Assembly (NCBI RefSeq): GCF_001905095.1
Contig: NZ_LWLS01000002.1
Span: 162,258 to 226,257 of the forward strand
Source: Micromonospora sp. CB01531
Lineage (GTDB): Bacteria; Actinomycetota; Actinomycetes; Mycobacteriales; Micromonosporaceae
DNA length: 64,000 nt
Direction: 5' to 3'
Of the stretch, positions 44,881-54,489 are shown piece after piece. Position 1 is the first letter of the stretch. The number at the start of each line of letters is the position of its first letter. Position numbers and translations under genes: made by a program. A model generated the notes under the pieces. The model was not told the origin of the DNA and did not search any database. It was given only the letters and a program-made list of their open reading frames with translations.

Positions 44881-46665
44881 ATGTGCGGACTGGCTGGGGA
44901 GTTCCGCCATGACGGTTCACGCGCCGATGTGACGGCCGTGGAGCGGATGGCGGCCACCATGAGTGACCGAGGACCGGACGACAGCGGGGTGTGGTCACAG
45001 GGCCCCATCGCCCTGGGACACCGGCGCCTGAAGATCATCGACCTCTCCTCAGCGAGCGGCCAGCCCCTGGTCGACTCGGCCGCCGGTCTCACCGGCGTCT
45101 TCAACGGCTGCATCTACAACTACCGCGAGCTGCGCGCGGAGCTGCAGGCCAAGGGACACCGCTTCTTCTCCTCCGGCGACAGCGAGGTCGTGGTCAAGGC
45201 GTACGCCGAGTGGGGGCTCGACTTCGTCGACCACCTGATCGGCATGTTCGCCGTGGCGATCAGCGAGCGGGACACCGGACGGCTGATCCTGGCCCGGGAC
45301 CGCCTCGGCATCAAGCCGCTCTACCTGACCGAGGCCCCGGGCCTGGTCCGCTTCGCCAGCACCCTGCCGGCGTTGCTGGCCGGCGGCGGCGTCGACACCT
45401 CGATCGACCCGGTGGCGCTGGCCCACTACCTGAGCTTCCACAGCATCGTGCCGCCGCCGCGGACCATCCTGCGCGGCGTCACCAAGCTTCCCCCGGCCAC
45501 CGTCCGGGTGTACGAGCCGGACGGCTCCCGCCACGAGCGGGTCTACTGGGATCCGTCCTTCACCCGGGCCGCCGAGCGGGCCGGCTGGTCCGCACGGGAC
45601 TGGCAGGACGCGCTGCTGGAGTCGCTGACCACCGCCGTCCGCCGGCGGATGGTGGCCGACGTGCCGGTGGGCGTGCTGCTCTCCGGCGGCCTGGACTCCA
45701 GCCTGGTCGTCGCGCTCCTGGCCGGGGAGGGGCAGTCCGGCCTGGCCACCTTCTCGATCGGCTTCGACGCGGTCGGCGGCCGGGACGGCGACGAGTTCGT
45801 CTACTCCGACCTGGTCGCCAAGACCTTCGCCACCGACCACCACCAGATCCGGGTGCCCACCGGCGACCTGCTGCCGCCGCTGGAGGCGGCCGTCGCGGCG
45901 ATGAGCGAACCCATGGTCAGCCACGACTGCGTAGCGTTCTGGCTGCTCAGCCAGGAGGTGGCCCGGCACGTCAAGGTGGTCCAGTCCGGCCAGGGCGCGG
46001 ACGAGATCCTGGGTGGCTACCACTGGTACCCGCCGCTCGCCGGGATCGACCGCGAGCGGGCACTCGAGACGTACGCGAGGGCGTTCTTCGACCGCGACGC
46101 GGCCGGCCTGGCCCGGGTGCTCAACCCGGCGCGGCTGGTCGGCGGCGATCCGGCGCGCGAGTTCGTCGCCACGCATCTCACCCGGCCCGGCGCGCAGACC
46201 GCGGTCGACGCCGGCCTGCGGATCGACACCCAGGTCATGCTGACCGACGACCCGGTGAAGCGGGTGGACAACATGACCATGGCGCACGGGCTGGAGGCCC
46301 GGGTGCCGTTCCTCGACCACGAGTTCGTGGCGCTCGCCGCGAGCTGCCCGCCGGAGCTGAAGCTGGCCCAGGGCGGCAAGGGCGTACTCAAGGAGATCGG
46401 CCGGCGGCTCCTCCCCCACGCGGTCATCGACCGGCCGAAGGGCTACTTCCCGGTGCCGGGCCTCACCCATCTCGAGGGCAAGCTCCTCGACCGGGTACGC
46501 GACGCCCTCACCGCCCCCGAGGCCCGCCGCCGCGACCTGTTCCGCGCGGAGTACGTCGACGCACTGCTCGCCGACCCGAACGCCGAACTGACCCCGTTGA
46601 ACGGAAACAAGCTGTGGCAACTCGGACTCCTGGAAATGTGGCTCCAGAGCCACGGAATCGACTGA
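44881..46665 (+). CDS. asnO: N-acetylglutaminylglutamine amidotransferase (asparagine-synthase family)
   Basis: A 594-residue class II glutamine amidotransferase. Met is followed by catalytic Cys2 (MCGLAGEF), the glutaminase domain runs to about residue 190, and the synthetase domain has the PP-loop SGGLDSS (268-274) and the GQGADEILGGYHWY block. In the osmolyte pathway it amidates the terminal carboxyl of N-acetylglutaminylglutamine to give NAGGN. The assignment over plain asparagine synthetase rests on the operon: the NAGGN synthetase and the M42 peptidase follow directly, a trio known as TIGR03104/03103/03106 (from memory). Confidence 0.92.
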   Translation: MCGLAGEFRHDGSRADVTAVERMAATMSDRGPDDSGVWSQGPIALGHRRLKIIDLSSASGQPLVDSAAGLTGVFNGCIYNYRELRAELQAKGHRFFSSGDSEVVVKAYAEWGLDFVDHLIGMFAVAISERDTGRLILARDRLGIKPLYLTEAPGLVRFASTLPALLAGGGVDTSIDPVALAHYLSFHSIVPPPRTILRGVTKLPPATVRVYEPDGSRHERVYWDPSFTRAAERAGWSARDWQDALLESLTTAVRRRMVADVPVGVLLSGGLDSSLVVALLAGEGQSGLATFSIGFDAVGGRDGDEFVYSDLVAKTFATDHHQIRVPTGDLLPPLEAAVAAMSEPMVSHDCVAFWLLSQEVARHVKVVQSGQGADEILGGYHWYPPLAGIDRERALETYARAFFDRDAAGLARVLNPARLVGGDPAREFVATHLTRPGAQTAVDAGLRIDTQVMLTDDPVKRVDNMTMAHGLEARVPFLDHEFVALAASCPPELKLAQGGKGVLKEIGRRLLPHAVIDRPKGYFPVPGLTHLEGKLLDRVRDALTAPEARRRDLFRAEYVDALLADPNAELTPLNGNKLWQLGLLEMWLQSHGID

Positions 46666-46667
46666 CC

Positions 46668-48491
46668 GTGACGGACACCCTCGCCACCGGCACGGCCCGT
46701 ACCGACCGGGAACGGATGCTGGGTCGCCGCCGGGAACGCGTGGGCCCGGGCGGCGACCCGGTGGCCCCCGGCGCACCCGAGCCACGTCCCGACGCCGACT
46801 CGGACGGGGTGGTCCTGGACTGCGGCTGGGGCCGGCTGGTCTTCGGGCAGACGTTCGGCGAGCAGGTTGCCGTTGCCGACGTGCTGCGCTCCGAGGCTGT
46901 CGGCGCCCGGGACATCTGCATCTACCTGCGGGATCCGCACGTGCTGGTCTCCCGGCTGCCGGACGAGCTGTTCATCGACCCGTCGCTGACCTACCGGCTG
47001 CCGCTGGGCGAGCGCCGGCCGGCCGCCACCGCGGCCGGCGAGGTCTCCGGCCTGACCATCCGGCCGCTGCGCGACGCCGACGACGCCGACGCGGTGAACC
47101 GCATCTACGCCAGCAACGGCATGGTCACCGCCCCGGTCGAGGTGCTGGTCGACAACGCCGCCAGCGACCGGTTCCTGCACCTCGTCGCCGAGGCGGCCAC
47201 CGGCGAGGTGGTCGGCACCATCACCGGGGTGGACCACGTCGCGGTCTTCGCCGACCCGGAGCGGGGCGCCAGCCTCTGGTGCCTGACCGTGGACTTCAAC
47301 ACCGCGCCGCCCGGCACCGGGCAGGCCCTGCTCACCGCGCTGGCCGACCGGCTCGACGAGCGGGGCCGGGCGTTCGTGGACCTCTCGGTGCTGGCCGAGA
47401 ACTCCGGGGCGATCCGGCTCTACGAGCGGCTGGGCTTCCACCGCACCGGGACGCTCTGCGTGAAGCGGAAGAACCCGATCAACGAGCGGCTCTTCCTGCC
47501 CGCCACGCCTGAGGGGTACGACGGACTCAACCCGTACGCGAAGATCGTCGCCGACGAGGCGATGCGGCGCGGCATCCGGGTGGAGGTCACCGACCCGCAC
47601 TGGGGTGAGCTGAGGCTGACCAGCGGCGGCCGGACCGTACATACCCGGGAGTCGCTGTCCGAGCTGACCTCGGCGGTGGCGATGAGCCGCTGCGACGACA
47701 AGCGGGTCACCCGGCGGATCCTCACGCAGACGGGGCTCTCCGTGCCACGGGGCCGGACCGCCACCGGCGACGCCGACGACCTGGCCTTCCTGGCGGACGT
47801 CGGCCCGGTGGTGGTCAAGCCGGCCCGGGGCGAGCAGGGCAACGGCATCACCGTCGGGGTGCGTACGCCCGAGGCGCTGGCCGCGGCGGTCACGCTGGCC
47901 CGGCGGTTCTGCCCGGACGTGCTGATCGAGGAGCTGCGCGAGGGTGACGACCTGCGGGTGATCGTCATCGACCACGAGGTGGTGGCCGCCGCCGTACGCC
48001 GGCCCGCCCAGATCACCGGCGACGGGCTGCACGACGTCACTGAGCTGATCGAGCGGCAGAGCCGGCGGCGGGCCGCCGCCACCGGGGGCGAGTCGCGGAT
48101 CCCGATCGACGACATGACCCGTGAGGTGGTGGCCGAGGCGGGCCACCGGATGCACGACGTGCTCCCCGAGGGGCAGGTGCTCGCCGTCCGCCGGACCGCC
48201 AACCTGCACACCGGCGGCACCATCCACGACGTCACCGCGGAGCTGCACCCGGAGATCGCCGAGGCGTGCGTGGCGGCCAGCCGGGCGCTGGACATCCCGG
48301 TGACCGGGCTGGACCTGCTGGTGCCCGCCCCGGACCGGCCGGAGCACGTGTTCATCGAGGCGAACGAGCGGCCCGGCCTGGCCAACCACGAGCCGCAGCC
48401 GACCGCCGAGCGCTTCGTCGACCTGCTCTTCCCCGGCACCCGGGCACCGCAGCGGCTCTGGTCCCCGGCCGGAACCGGAGGCGCCGCGTGA
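46668..48491 (+). CDS. ngg: N-acetylglutaminylglutamine synthetase (GNAT + ATP-grasp fusion)
   Basis: A 607-residue two-domain enzyme. Residues about 130-270 form a GNAT acetyltransferase (LTIRPLRDADDADAVNRIYASNG, LTVDFNTAPPGTGQALLTAL, IRLYERLGFHRTG). Residues 300-590 form an ATP-grasp ligase (VVVKPARGEQGNGITVGV, VFIEANERPGLANH). It would acetylate glutamine and ligate a second glutamine, giving N-acetyl-Gln-Gln, which AsnO then amidates. GTG 46668 follows the asnO stop by two bases. The first 110 residues resemble no domain I can name. Confidence 0.93.
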   Translation: MTDTLATGTARTDRERMLGRRRERVGPGGDPVAPGAPEPRPDADSDGVVLDCGWGRLVFGQTFGEQVAVADVLRSEAVGARDICIYLRDPHVLVSRLPDELFIDPSLTYRLPLGERRPAATAAGEVSGLTIRPLRDADDADAVNRIYASNGMVTAPVEVLVDNAASDRFLHLVAEAATGEVVGTITGVDHVAVFADPERGASLWCLTVDFNTAPPGTGQALLTALADRLDERGRAFVDLSVLAENSGAIRLYERLGFHRTGTLCVKRKNPINERLFLPATPEGYDGLNPYAKIVADEAMRRGIRVEVTDPHWGELRLTSGGRTVHTRESLSELTSAVAMSRCDDKRVTRRILTQTGLSVPRGRTATGDADDLAFLADVGPVVVKPARGEQGNGITVGVRTPEALAAAVTLARRFCPDVLIEELREGDDLRVIVIDHEVVAAAVRRPAQITGDGLHDVTELIERQSRRRAAATGGESRIPIDDMTREVVAEAGHRMHDVLPEGQVLAVRRTANLHTGGTIHDVTAELHPEIAEACVAASRALDIPVTGLDLLVPAPDRPEHVFIEANERPGLANHEPQPTAERFVDLLFPGTRAPQRLWSPAGTGGAA

Positions 48492-49663
48492 GCCCGAAGC
48501 CCCTGGAGCTGGACCTCGACTACCTGCGCCAGGTGCTGGTCGAGCTGCTGGAGATCCCCAGCCCGTCGGGGCGTACCGACCACATCCAGCAGTACGTCGG
48601 GGAACGGCTGTCCGCGCTCGGCATCAGCTCCACGCTGACCCGGCGCGGGGCGCTCAGCGCCAGCCTCCCCGGCCCCCGGGCCACCGGCGCCGACCGCGCG
48701 ATCGTGGTGCACACCGACACCATCGGCGGCATGGTGAAGGGGCTCAAGGAGAACGGCCGGCTGGAGCTGAAGCCGATCGGCACGCACAGTGCCCGGTTCG
48801 CCGAGGGCGCCCAGGTCCGGATCTTCACCGACGACCTGGACCGGGTGATCACCGGCCAGGTGCTGCCGCTGAAGGCCAGCGGGCACCGCTACAACGAGGC
48901 GGTCGACCTGCAGGGCGTCGGCTGGGAACTGGTCGAGGTGCGGGTTGACGAGCCGGTCGCCGACGCCGCCGGCCTGCGGGCCCTCGGCGTCGACGCGGGC
49001 GACTTCGTCGCGCTGCTGGCCCACCCGACAATCACCCCGGGCGGGTACGTCAAGTCCCGGCACCTGGACGACAAGGCCGGCGTGGCCGCGGTGCTGACCG
49101 CATTCAAGGCGATGGTCGACGCGGGCGTCACCCCGGCGGTGACCGCGCACCTGCTGGTCACGGTCACCGAGGAGATCGGGCACGGGGCCAGCCATGGCCT
49201 CGACCCGGACGTGGCGGAGATCGTCTCGGTGGACGCGGCGGTGGTCGCCCCGGGGCAGCAGTCCCGGGAGGACGCGGCCACCCTGGCCATGGGCGACGGG
49301 GTGGGTCCGTTCGACTACCACCTCACCCGCAACCTGGCGTCGATCGCCCGGGAGCACGGCGTCGACCTGGTCCGGGACGTCTTCGACTACTACCGGTCGG
49401 ACGTGGCGGCCGCGGTCGAGGCCGGCGCGCACGCCCGCGTGGCGCTGCTCGGCTTCGGCGTGGACGCCACCCACGGGCACGAACGCACCCACCTCGACGG
49501 GCTGCGCCACCTGACCCAGCTGATCTGCCTCTACCTGCAGAACCCACTGGTCTTCCCCGAGTGGGACGCCGAGCCGGAGGGCGACCTGGCCGACTTCCCG
49601 TCGCTGGCCGTCCAGCCGGCCTCGGAGGAAGGCCCCCGCGAGGGCCCGATCGGCCTGGACTGA
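48488..49663 (+). CDS. M42-family peptidase of the NAGGN operon
   Basis: A 391-residue zinc aminopeptidase-like protein. Metal ligands are seen in VVHTDTIGG, SRHLDDKAGVAAVL, VTEEIGHG and DAAVVAPG. GTG 48488 overlaps the ngg stop by four bases. This third gene is a constant partner in the NAGGN trio and probably recycles the osmolyte or its dipeptide precursor when osmotic stress ends; that role is inference. It is shorter-domained than typical M42 aminopeptidases but the catalytic residues look intact. Confidence 0.9.
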   Translation: MSPKPLELDLDYLRQVLVELLEIPSPSGRTDHIQQYVGERLSALGISSTLTRRGALSASLPGPRATGADRAIVVHTDTIGGMVKGLKENGRLELKPIGTHSARFAEGAQVRIFTDDLDRVITGQVLPLKASGHRYNEAVDLQGVGWELVEVRVDEPVADAAGLRALGVDAGDFVALLAHPTITPGGYVKSRHLDDKAGVAAVLTAFKAMVDAGVTPAVTAHLLVTVTEEIGHGASHGLDPDVAEIVSVDAAVVAPGQQSREDAATLAMGDGVGPFDYHLTRNLASIAREHGVDLVRDVFDYYRSDVAAAVEAGAHARVALLGFGVDATHGHERTHLDGLRHLTQLICLYLQNPLVFPEWDAEPEGDLADFPSLAVQPASEEGPREGPIGLD

Positions 49664-49776
49664 TCGCGCTCCGGGCTCGAGCTGCGCTCGATGTCGGGCC
49701 TGTGATCGAAATCCGTTGCCGGGGTCGCCGGGAAGTGGATAGCGTGGCGGTACACGGGAAAGGAGGTGGTCCAGCT

Positions 49777-49815
49777 TTGTATAGCAATCGGACTCGTGAG
49801 GTGGCTGTCCGCTAG
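49777..49815 (+). CDS. Twelve-residue ORF with near-perfect Shine-Dalgarno (candidate leader peptide)
   Basis: TTG TAT AGC ... CGC TAG encodes [12 protein letters not shown]. The upstream AAAGGAGGTGGTCC (49759-49772) is almost the full complement of the 16S rRNA 3' end (the usual form is AAAGGAGGTGATCC), far stronger than any other site in the window. Four of the residues are Arg or Glu. It lies 186 bp upstream of rnz. It may be a leader peptide, a stand-alone microprotein, or a ribosome-loading site. Translation is not shown by sequence alone. Confidence 0.45.
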   Translation: MYSNRTREVAVR

Positions 49816-49914
49816 CCGCTGTCCTCGACAGGAAATCCCGTCCGCCGCGAGGCGGGCACAGGCACCATCGTCGAGACCGTGTGGCAGCGGTGCGGCGAAT
49901 CCACGACAGCCACC

Positions 49915-49978
49915 CGACCCCCGGGGTGCCGGCCCAGTCCAGCCGGCCCGCGCGCGAGCGCGGAAGCCCCGGGGGTCG
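49915..49978 (+). promoter_or_regulatory. Strong stem-loop in the rnz leader
   Basis: A perfect 12-bp stem (CGACCCCCGGGG with CCCCGGGGGTCG) encloses a smaller GCCGGC dyad. It ends about 11 bp before the AGGGGG ribosome-binding site, so it could act as attenuator or terminator, or hide that site. Confidence 0.5.
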
Positions 49979-50000
49979 CTTCATGCTCCAGGGGGTTGCG

Positions 50001-50930
50001 GTGTCCATGCGTGAGCTGGCGGTGCTCGGTACGGCCAGCCAGGCCCCCACCCGACAGCGCAACCACAACGGCTACCTGCTGCGCTGGGACGACGAGGTGC
50101 TCCTCTTCGACCCGGGCGAGGGCAGCCAGCGGCAGATGCTGCACACCGGGATCTCGGCCACCGACCTCACCCGGATCTGCGTCACCCACTTCCATGGCGA
50201 CCACTGCCTGGGCCTGCCCGGCGTGATCCAACGGCTCTCCCTGGACCGGGTGCCGCACCCGGTGGCCGTGACCTTCCCGGCCGGTGGCATTGAGTACTTC
50301 CACCGGCTGCACCACGCGTCGAGCTTCTACGAGGCGGCCGAGCTGACCGTGGAGCCGATCGAGGTCGACGGGCAGCGGATCAGCCTGGACATCGGCACGC
50401 TGGAGGCACGCCGGCTGCAGCACCCGATCGAGACGTACGGCTACCGGCTCATCGAGCCGGACGGCTGCCGGATGCTGCCGGAGAAGCTGGCCGCGTACGG
50501 CGTCGCCGGCCCGGCGGTCGGCGAGTTGCTCCGCGTCGGCCACCTGGACCTGGCCGGACGCCGCGTCACCCGGGACGAGGTGAGCGTGACCCGCCCCGGC
50601 CAGCGGTTCGCCTTCGTGATGGACACCGGGCTCTGCGACGGGGTGTGGGCCCTGGCCGAGCACGCCGACCTGCTGGTCATCGAGGCGACGTTCCTGGAAT
50701 CGGAGGCCGCCCTCGCCGCCGAGGTCGGCCACCTGACGGCGGCGCAGGCCGCACGGGTGGCGGCCGAGTCCGGGGTACGCACCCTCGTGCTCACCCACTT
50801 CTCCCAGCGGTACGCCGATCCCCGCCGGTTCTCCGACGAGGCCCGCGCGCACTTCACCGGGGAGCTGGTGATCGCCGAGGACCTGATGACCGTGCCGGTG
50901 CCACCCCGGCGGGTAGCCTCGGCCGGGTGA
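50001..50930 (+). CDS. rnz: Ribonuclease Z (tRNA 3'-endonuclease)
   Basis: A metallo-beta-lactamase-fold nuclease that removes 3' trailers from tRNA precursors. The 309-residue protein has the N-terminal [19 protein letters not shown], the zinc motif [13 protein letters not shown] (His63, His65, Asp67, His68), an exosite region ([30 protein letters not shown]), [10 protein letters not shown] and [14 protein letters not shown] 50001 has AGGGGG five bases upstream; ATG 50007 is an alternative. The next gene overlaps the stop by four bases. Confidence 0.95.
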   Translation: MSMRELAVLGTASQAPTRQRNHNGYLLRWDDEVLLFDPGEGSQRQMLHTGISATDLTRICVTHFHGDHCLGLPGVIQRLSLDRVPHPVAVTFPAGGIEYFHRLHHASSFYEAAELTVEPIEVDGQRISLDIGTLEARRLQHPIETYGYRLIEPDGCRMLPEKLAAYGVAGPAVGELLRVGHLDLAGRRVTRDEVSVTRPGQRFAFVMDTGLCDGVWALAEHADLLVIEATFLESEAALAAEVGHLTAAQAARVAAESGVRTLVLTHFSQRYADPRRFSDEARAHFTGELVIAEDLMTVPVPPRRVASAG

Positions 50931-51436
50931 CTGTCGCCCTGCGCCCCGCCACCGAGGACGACCTGATGGCGGTCGGCGCCCTGCACCAGCGCTCCCGGGT
51001 GGCGGCATACGGGTCGTTTCTGCCGGCGGCGGCGCTGGCCGAGCCGACGCCGGAGGCGATGGGCCGGTACTGGGTCGAGCGCTGGCGGTGGGAGCGGGAC
51101 GACCACCGGATGACGGTCGCCGAGCGCGACGGCCAGCGCGTCGGCTTCAGCTACCTGGGCCCGGACGACGAGGACGATCCCGCCACCGGACTGCTCAACG
51201 CGATCCACCTCGAGCCCGACGAGCGGGGCCGCGGCACCGGGCGGGCGCTGATGGTCGACGCCCTCGGCGCGATGCGGGCGCACGGCTGGGTCCGGGCCGT
51301 GCTCTGGGTGCTGGAGCGGAACACGGCCGCCCGCCGGTTCTACGAGCGCGGCGGCTGGACCGCCACCGGCGCCCGCCGCGACGACCGGATCGGCCCCGCC
51401 ATCGTTTCCCAGCTCCGCTACGCACGCGAAATCTGA
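50927..51436 (+). CDS. GNAT-family N-acetyltransferase
   Basis: A 169-residue single GNAT domain. The acetyl-CoA-binding block is [17 protein letters not shown], with [21 protein letters not shown] in the C-terminal half. The motif order is that of small-molecule or protein N-acetyltransferases; the substrate is unknown. GTG 50927 overlaps the rnz stop, so the two are co-translated. Plausible targets include modified nucleotides or ribosomal proteins, but nothing in the sequence decides this. Confidence 0.92.
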   Translation: MTVALRPATEDDLMAVGALHQRSRVAAYGSFLPAAALAEPTPEAMGRYWVERWRWERDDHRMTVAERDGQRVGFSYLGPDDEDDPATGLLNAIHLEPDERGRGTGRALMVDALGAMRAHGWVRAVLWVLERNTAARRFYERGGWTATGARRDDRIGPAIVSQLRYAREI

Positions 51437-51543
51437 GGGTCCCGTCCCGCCCGGCCTAGGAAGACCTCTTCCGGACCAACGGCACGCCGTTCGCTCTGAG
51501 CGGATCGGGGCATGGGCGTCGGCGCGGGCGCGTTGGCACCGGC

Positions 51544-52494
51544 ATGGACACCGAGCACACCGAGCGGGCGGAGGACGCCGCGCTCGACGCGTACTCCCGG
51601 GTGGTGACCGGCGTGGCCGCGCGGGTGCTGCCCAGCGTGGCCGCCCTGTCGGTGCGGACCGCGCGCGGCGCGGGCGCCGGCTCCGCCGTGGTGATCGGCC
51701 CCGACGGACTGCTGCTCACCAGCGCGCACGTGGTGCAGGGCGCCCGTAACGGCTCGGCCGCCTTCAGCGACGGCGTCGAAACCAGGTTCCAGGTCGTCGG
51801 CGCCGACCCGCTGTCCGACCTGGCCGTGCTGCGGGCAGAGGAGACGACCGTGCCGCCGGTGGAGCTGGGCGACGCGGACCGCCTACGGATCGGCCAGCTC
51901 GTGGTCGCGGTCGGCAACCCGCTGGGGCTGGCCGGCTCGGTCACCGCCGGGGTGGTCTCCGGGCTGGGCCGCTCGCTGCCGGCCCGGGACGGGCGGGTCA
52001 CCCGGCTGATCGAGGACGTCATCCAGACCGACGCGGCGCTGAACCCGGGAAACTCCGGCGGGGCGTTGGCCGACTCCACCGGCCGGGTGGTCGGAGTGAA
52101 CACGGCAGTCGCCGGGTACGGCCTCGGCCTCGCCGTGCCGATCAACGCCACCACCCGACAGATCATCGCCGACCTGACCGCCGACGGCCGGGTACGCCGG
52201 GCCTGGCTGGGGGTCGCCGGTGTGCCGGTGCCGCTGCCGCCGGAGGTCGTCGCCCGGACCGGGCAGCGACGCGGGCTGCGCGTGGTGGAGGTGGTGCCGG
52301 GCAGCCCGGCCGGGGTGGCCGGGATCTACCTGGGCGACGTGATCCTCGCCGCCAGCGGCCGGCCCGTGCAGGACGGGCAGGGCCTGCAGCGGCTGATGCT
52401 CGGCCCGGCCATCGGCACCCGGCTGCCGGTCACCGTGCTGCGCCGGGGCGCCCTCGTCGACGTGGTGGCCGTGCCAACGGAGCTGAGCCGCTGA
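51544..52494 (+). CDS. S1C trypsin-like serine protease with PDZ domain, apparently cytoplasmic
   Basis: A 316-residue HtrA/DegP-like protease. The triad is complete: His62 (TSAHVV), Asp92 (LSDLAVL) and Ser171 (LNPGNSGGAL). A PDZ domain follows (residues about 215-310: GLRVVEVVPGSPAGVAGIYLGDVILAASG). Unlike most HtrA proteins it has no signal peptide or transmembrane anchor; the N-terminus is acidic and hydrophilic (MDTEHTERAEDAALDAY). A start further upstream that would add a helix was not found. A bidirectional hairpin follows. Confidence 0.94.
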   Translation: MDTEHTERAEDAALDAYSRVVTGVAARVLPSVAALSVRTARGAGAGSAVVIGPDGLLLTSAHVVQGARNGSAAFSDGVETRFQVVGADPLSDLAVLRAEETTVPPVELGDADRLRIGQLVVAVGNPLGLAGSVTAGVVSGLGRSLPARDGRVTRLIEDVIQTDAALNPGNSGGALADSTGRVVGVNTAVAGYGLGLAVPINATTRQIIADLTADGRVRRAWLGVAGVPVPLPPEVVARTGQRRGLRVVEVVPGSPAGVAGIYLGDVILAASGRPVQDGQGLQRLMLGPAIGTRLPVTVLRRGALVDVVAVPTELSR

Positions 52495-52496
52495 CG

Positions 52497-52534
52497 CGAC
52501 GAGGGCCGCTCCCCGGCGGGAACGGCCCTCGTCG
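52497..52534. terminator. Bidirectional hairpin between the protease gene and cbs
   Basis: A perfect 12-bp stem (CGACGAGGGCCG, 52497-52508, complement 52523-52534) fills the gap between the two convergent stops. Confidence 0.8.
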
Positions 52535-52540
52535 GTGGAC

Positions 52541-53911
<1,371 letters not shown>

Positions 53912-53986
53912 CTCGTTGTGCCCTTCGTTGCGGCGCCGGCGTCGGCGGCCGAGCAGACGTTCATTCGTCGCCCAGGGTACGTGCCA

Positions 53987-54343
53987 TCAGGGCACCAGAC
54001 GTCCCGGGATGACGGAGCTCTGCCGCGCCTCCCACTCCAGGAACCGCTCGGTCTCGGCGAGCACGCTGCCGGCCAGCCAGGTGACCATCACCGCGTCGTC
54101 GGCCAGGCCGAGGACCGCCAGCGGGATCTCCGGCAGCAGGTCGATCGGCGAGACCACGTAGGCCGTGGCCGCGGCCATCAGAGCCAGCCGCAGACCGCCG
54201 TCGTACTGCCCCTTGGCGGTGGCCCGGATCATCCGGGGCAGCGCCGCCAGCCGGGCACCGAGCGAGGGACCGCCCCGCGACCCGCTCGCCAGCGCCCGGG
54301 CCAGCGCGGCGAAGGCCGCGCTCCGCTTCAACGTCCTACCCAT
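53987..54343 (-). CDS. DUF1232/YkvA-family small membrane protein
   Basis: A 118-residue protein with the DUF1232 motif YVVSPIDLLPEIPLAVLGLADDAVMVTW (residues about 58-86), which contains two short membrane-inserted helices. Function is not known. ATG 54343 has AAAGGGG upstream. It sits 75 bp upstream of the cbs start on the same strand and may share a transcript with it. It diverges from the first SGNH gene. Confidence 0.9.
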   Translation of the reverse strand: MGRTLKRSAAFAALARALASGSRGGPSLGARLAALPRMIRATAKGQYDGGLRLALMAAATAYVVSPIDLLPEIPLAVLGLADDAVMVTWLAGSVLAETERFLEWEARQSSVIPGRLVP

Positions 54344-54477
54344 GTTTGTCGCCCCTTTCCGCTCGCCCGACCAGAGTGCGGCCCCGGCGCAAGAGCACCA
54401 CGCTCCCGGAAACAGGTACCCGGAACCGTGCTCCGTCAGCCGCACGATCGCGGAGAGCGGGTGTCGAAACGGCGCGA

Positions 54478-54489
54478 TAGTGTCGGTTC
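54478..54489 (+). promoter_or_regulatory. -10 element of the first SGNH gene (leaderless)
   Basis: TAGTGT at 54478-54483 is followed by CGGTTC and ATG 54490. Confidence 0.55.

Larger units (their letters stand above)
49664..50000 (+). other. 337-bp leader region between the NAGGN operon and rnz
   Basis: The first 95 bp (49664-49758) show nothing clear. Then come an extreme Shine-Dalgarno sequence with a 12-codon ORF (49759-49815), small dyads (CTGTC-CTC-GACAG near 49819; CCCG...CGGG near 49838), and a strong stem (49915-49926 with 49967-49978) ending just before the rnz ribosome-binding site. After the TAG at 49813 the frame stays open into rnz. Confidence 0.6.

Noticed and set aside
44991..46667. 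Open frame upstream of and in frame with ngg
   Set aside because: It overlaps asnO in another frame; the GTG two bases after the asnO stop is the natural start.
49879..50226. Separate protein-coding gene in the frame after the 12-codon ORF
   Set aside because: It overlaps most of the rnz start in another frame and becomes Arg/Ser/Pro-rich there; kept only as a possible read-through extension.
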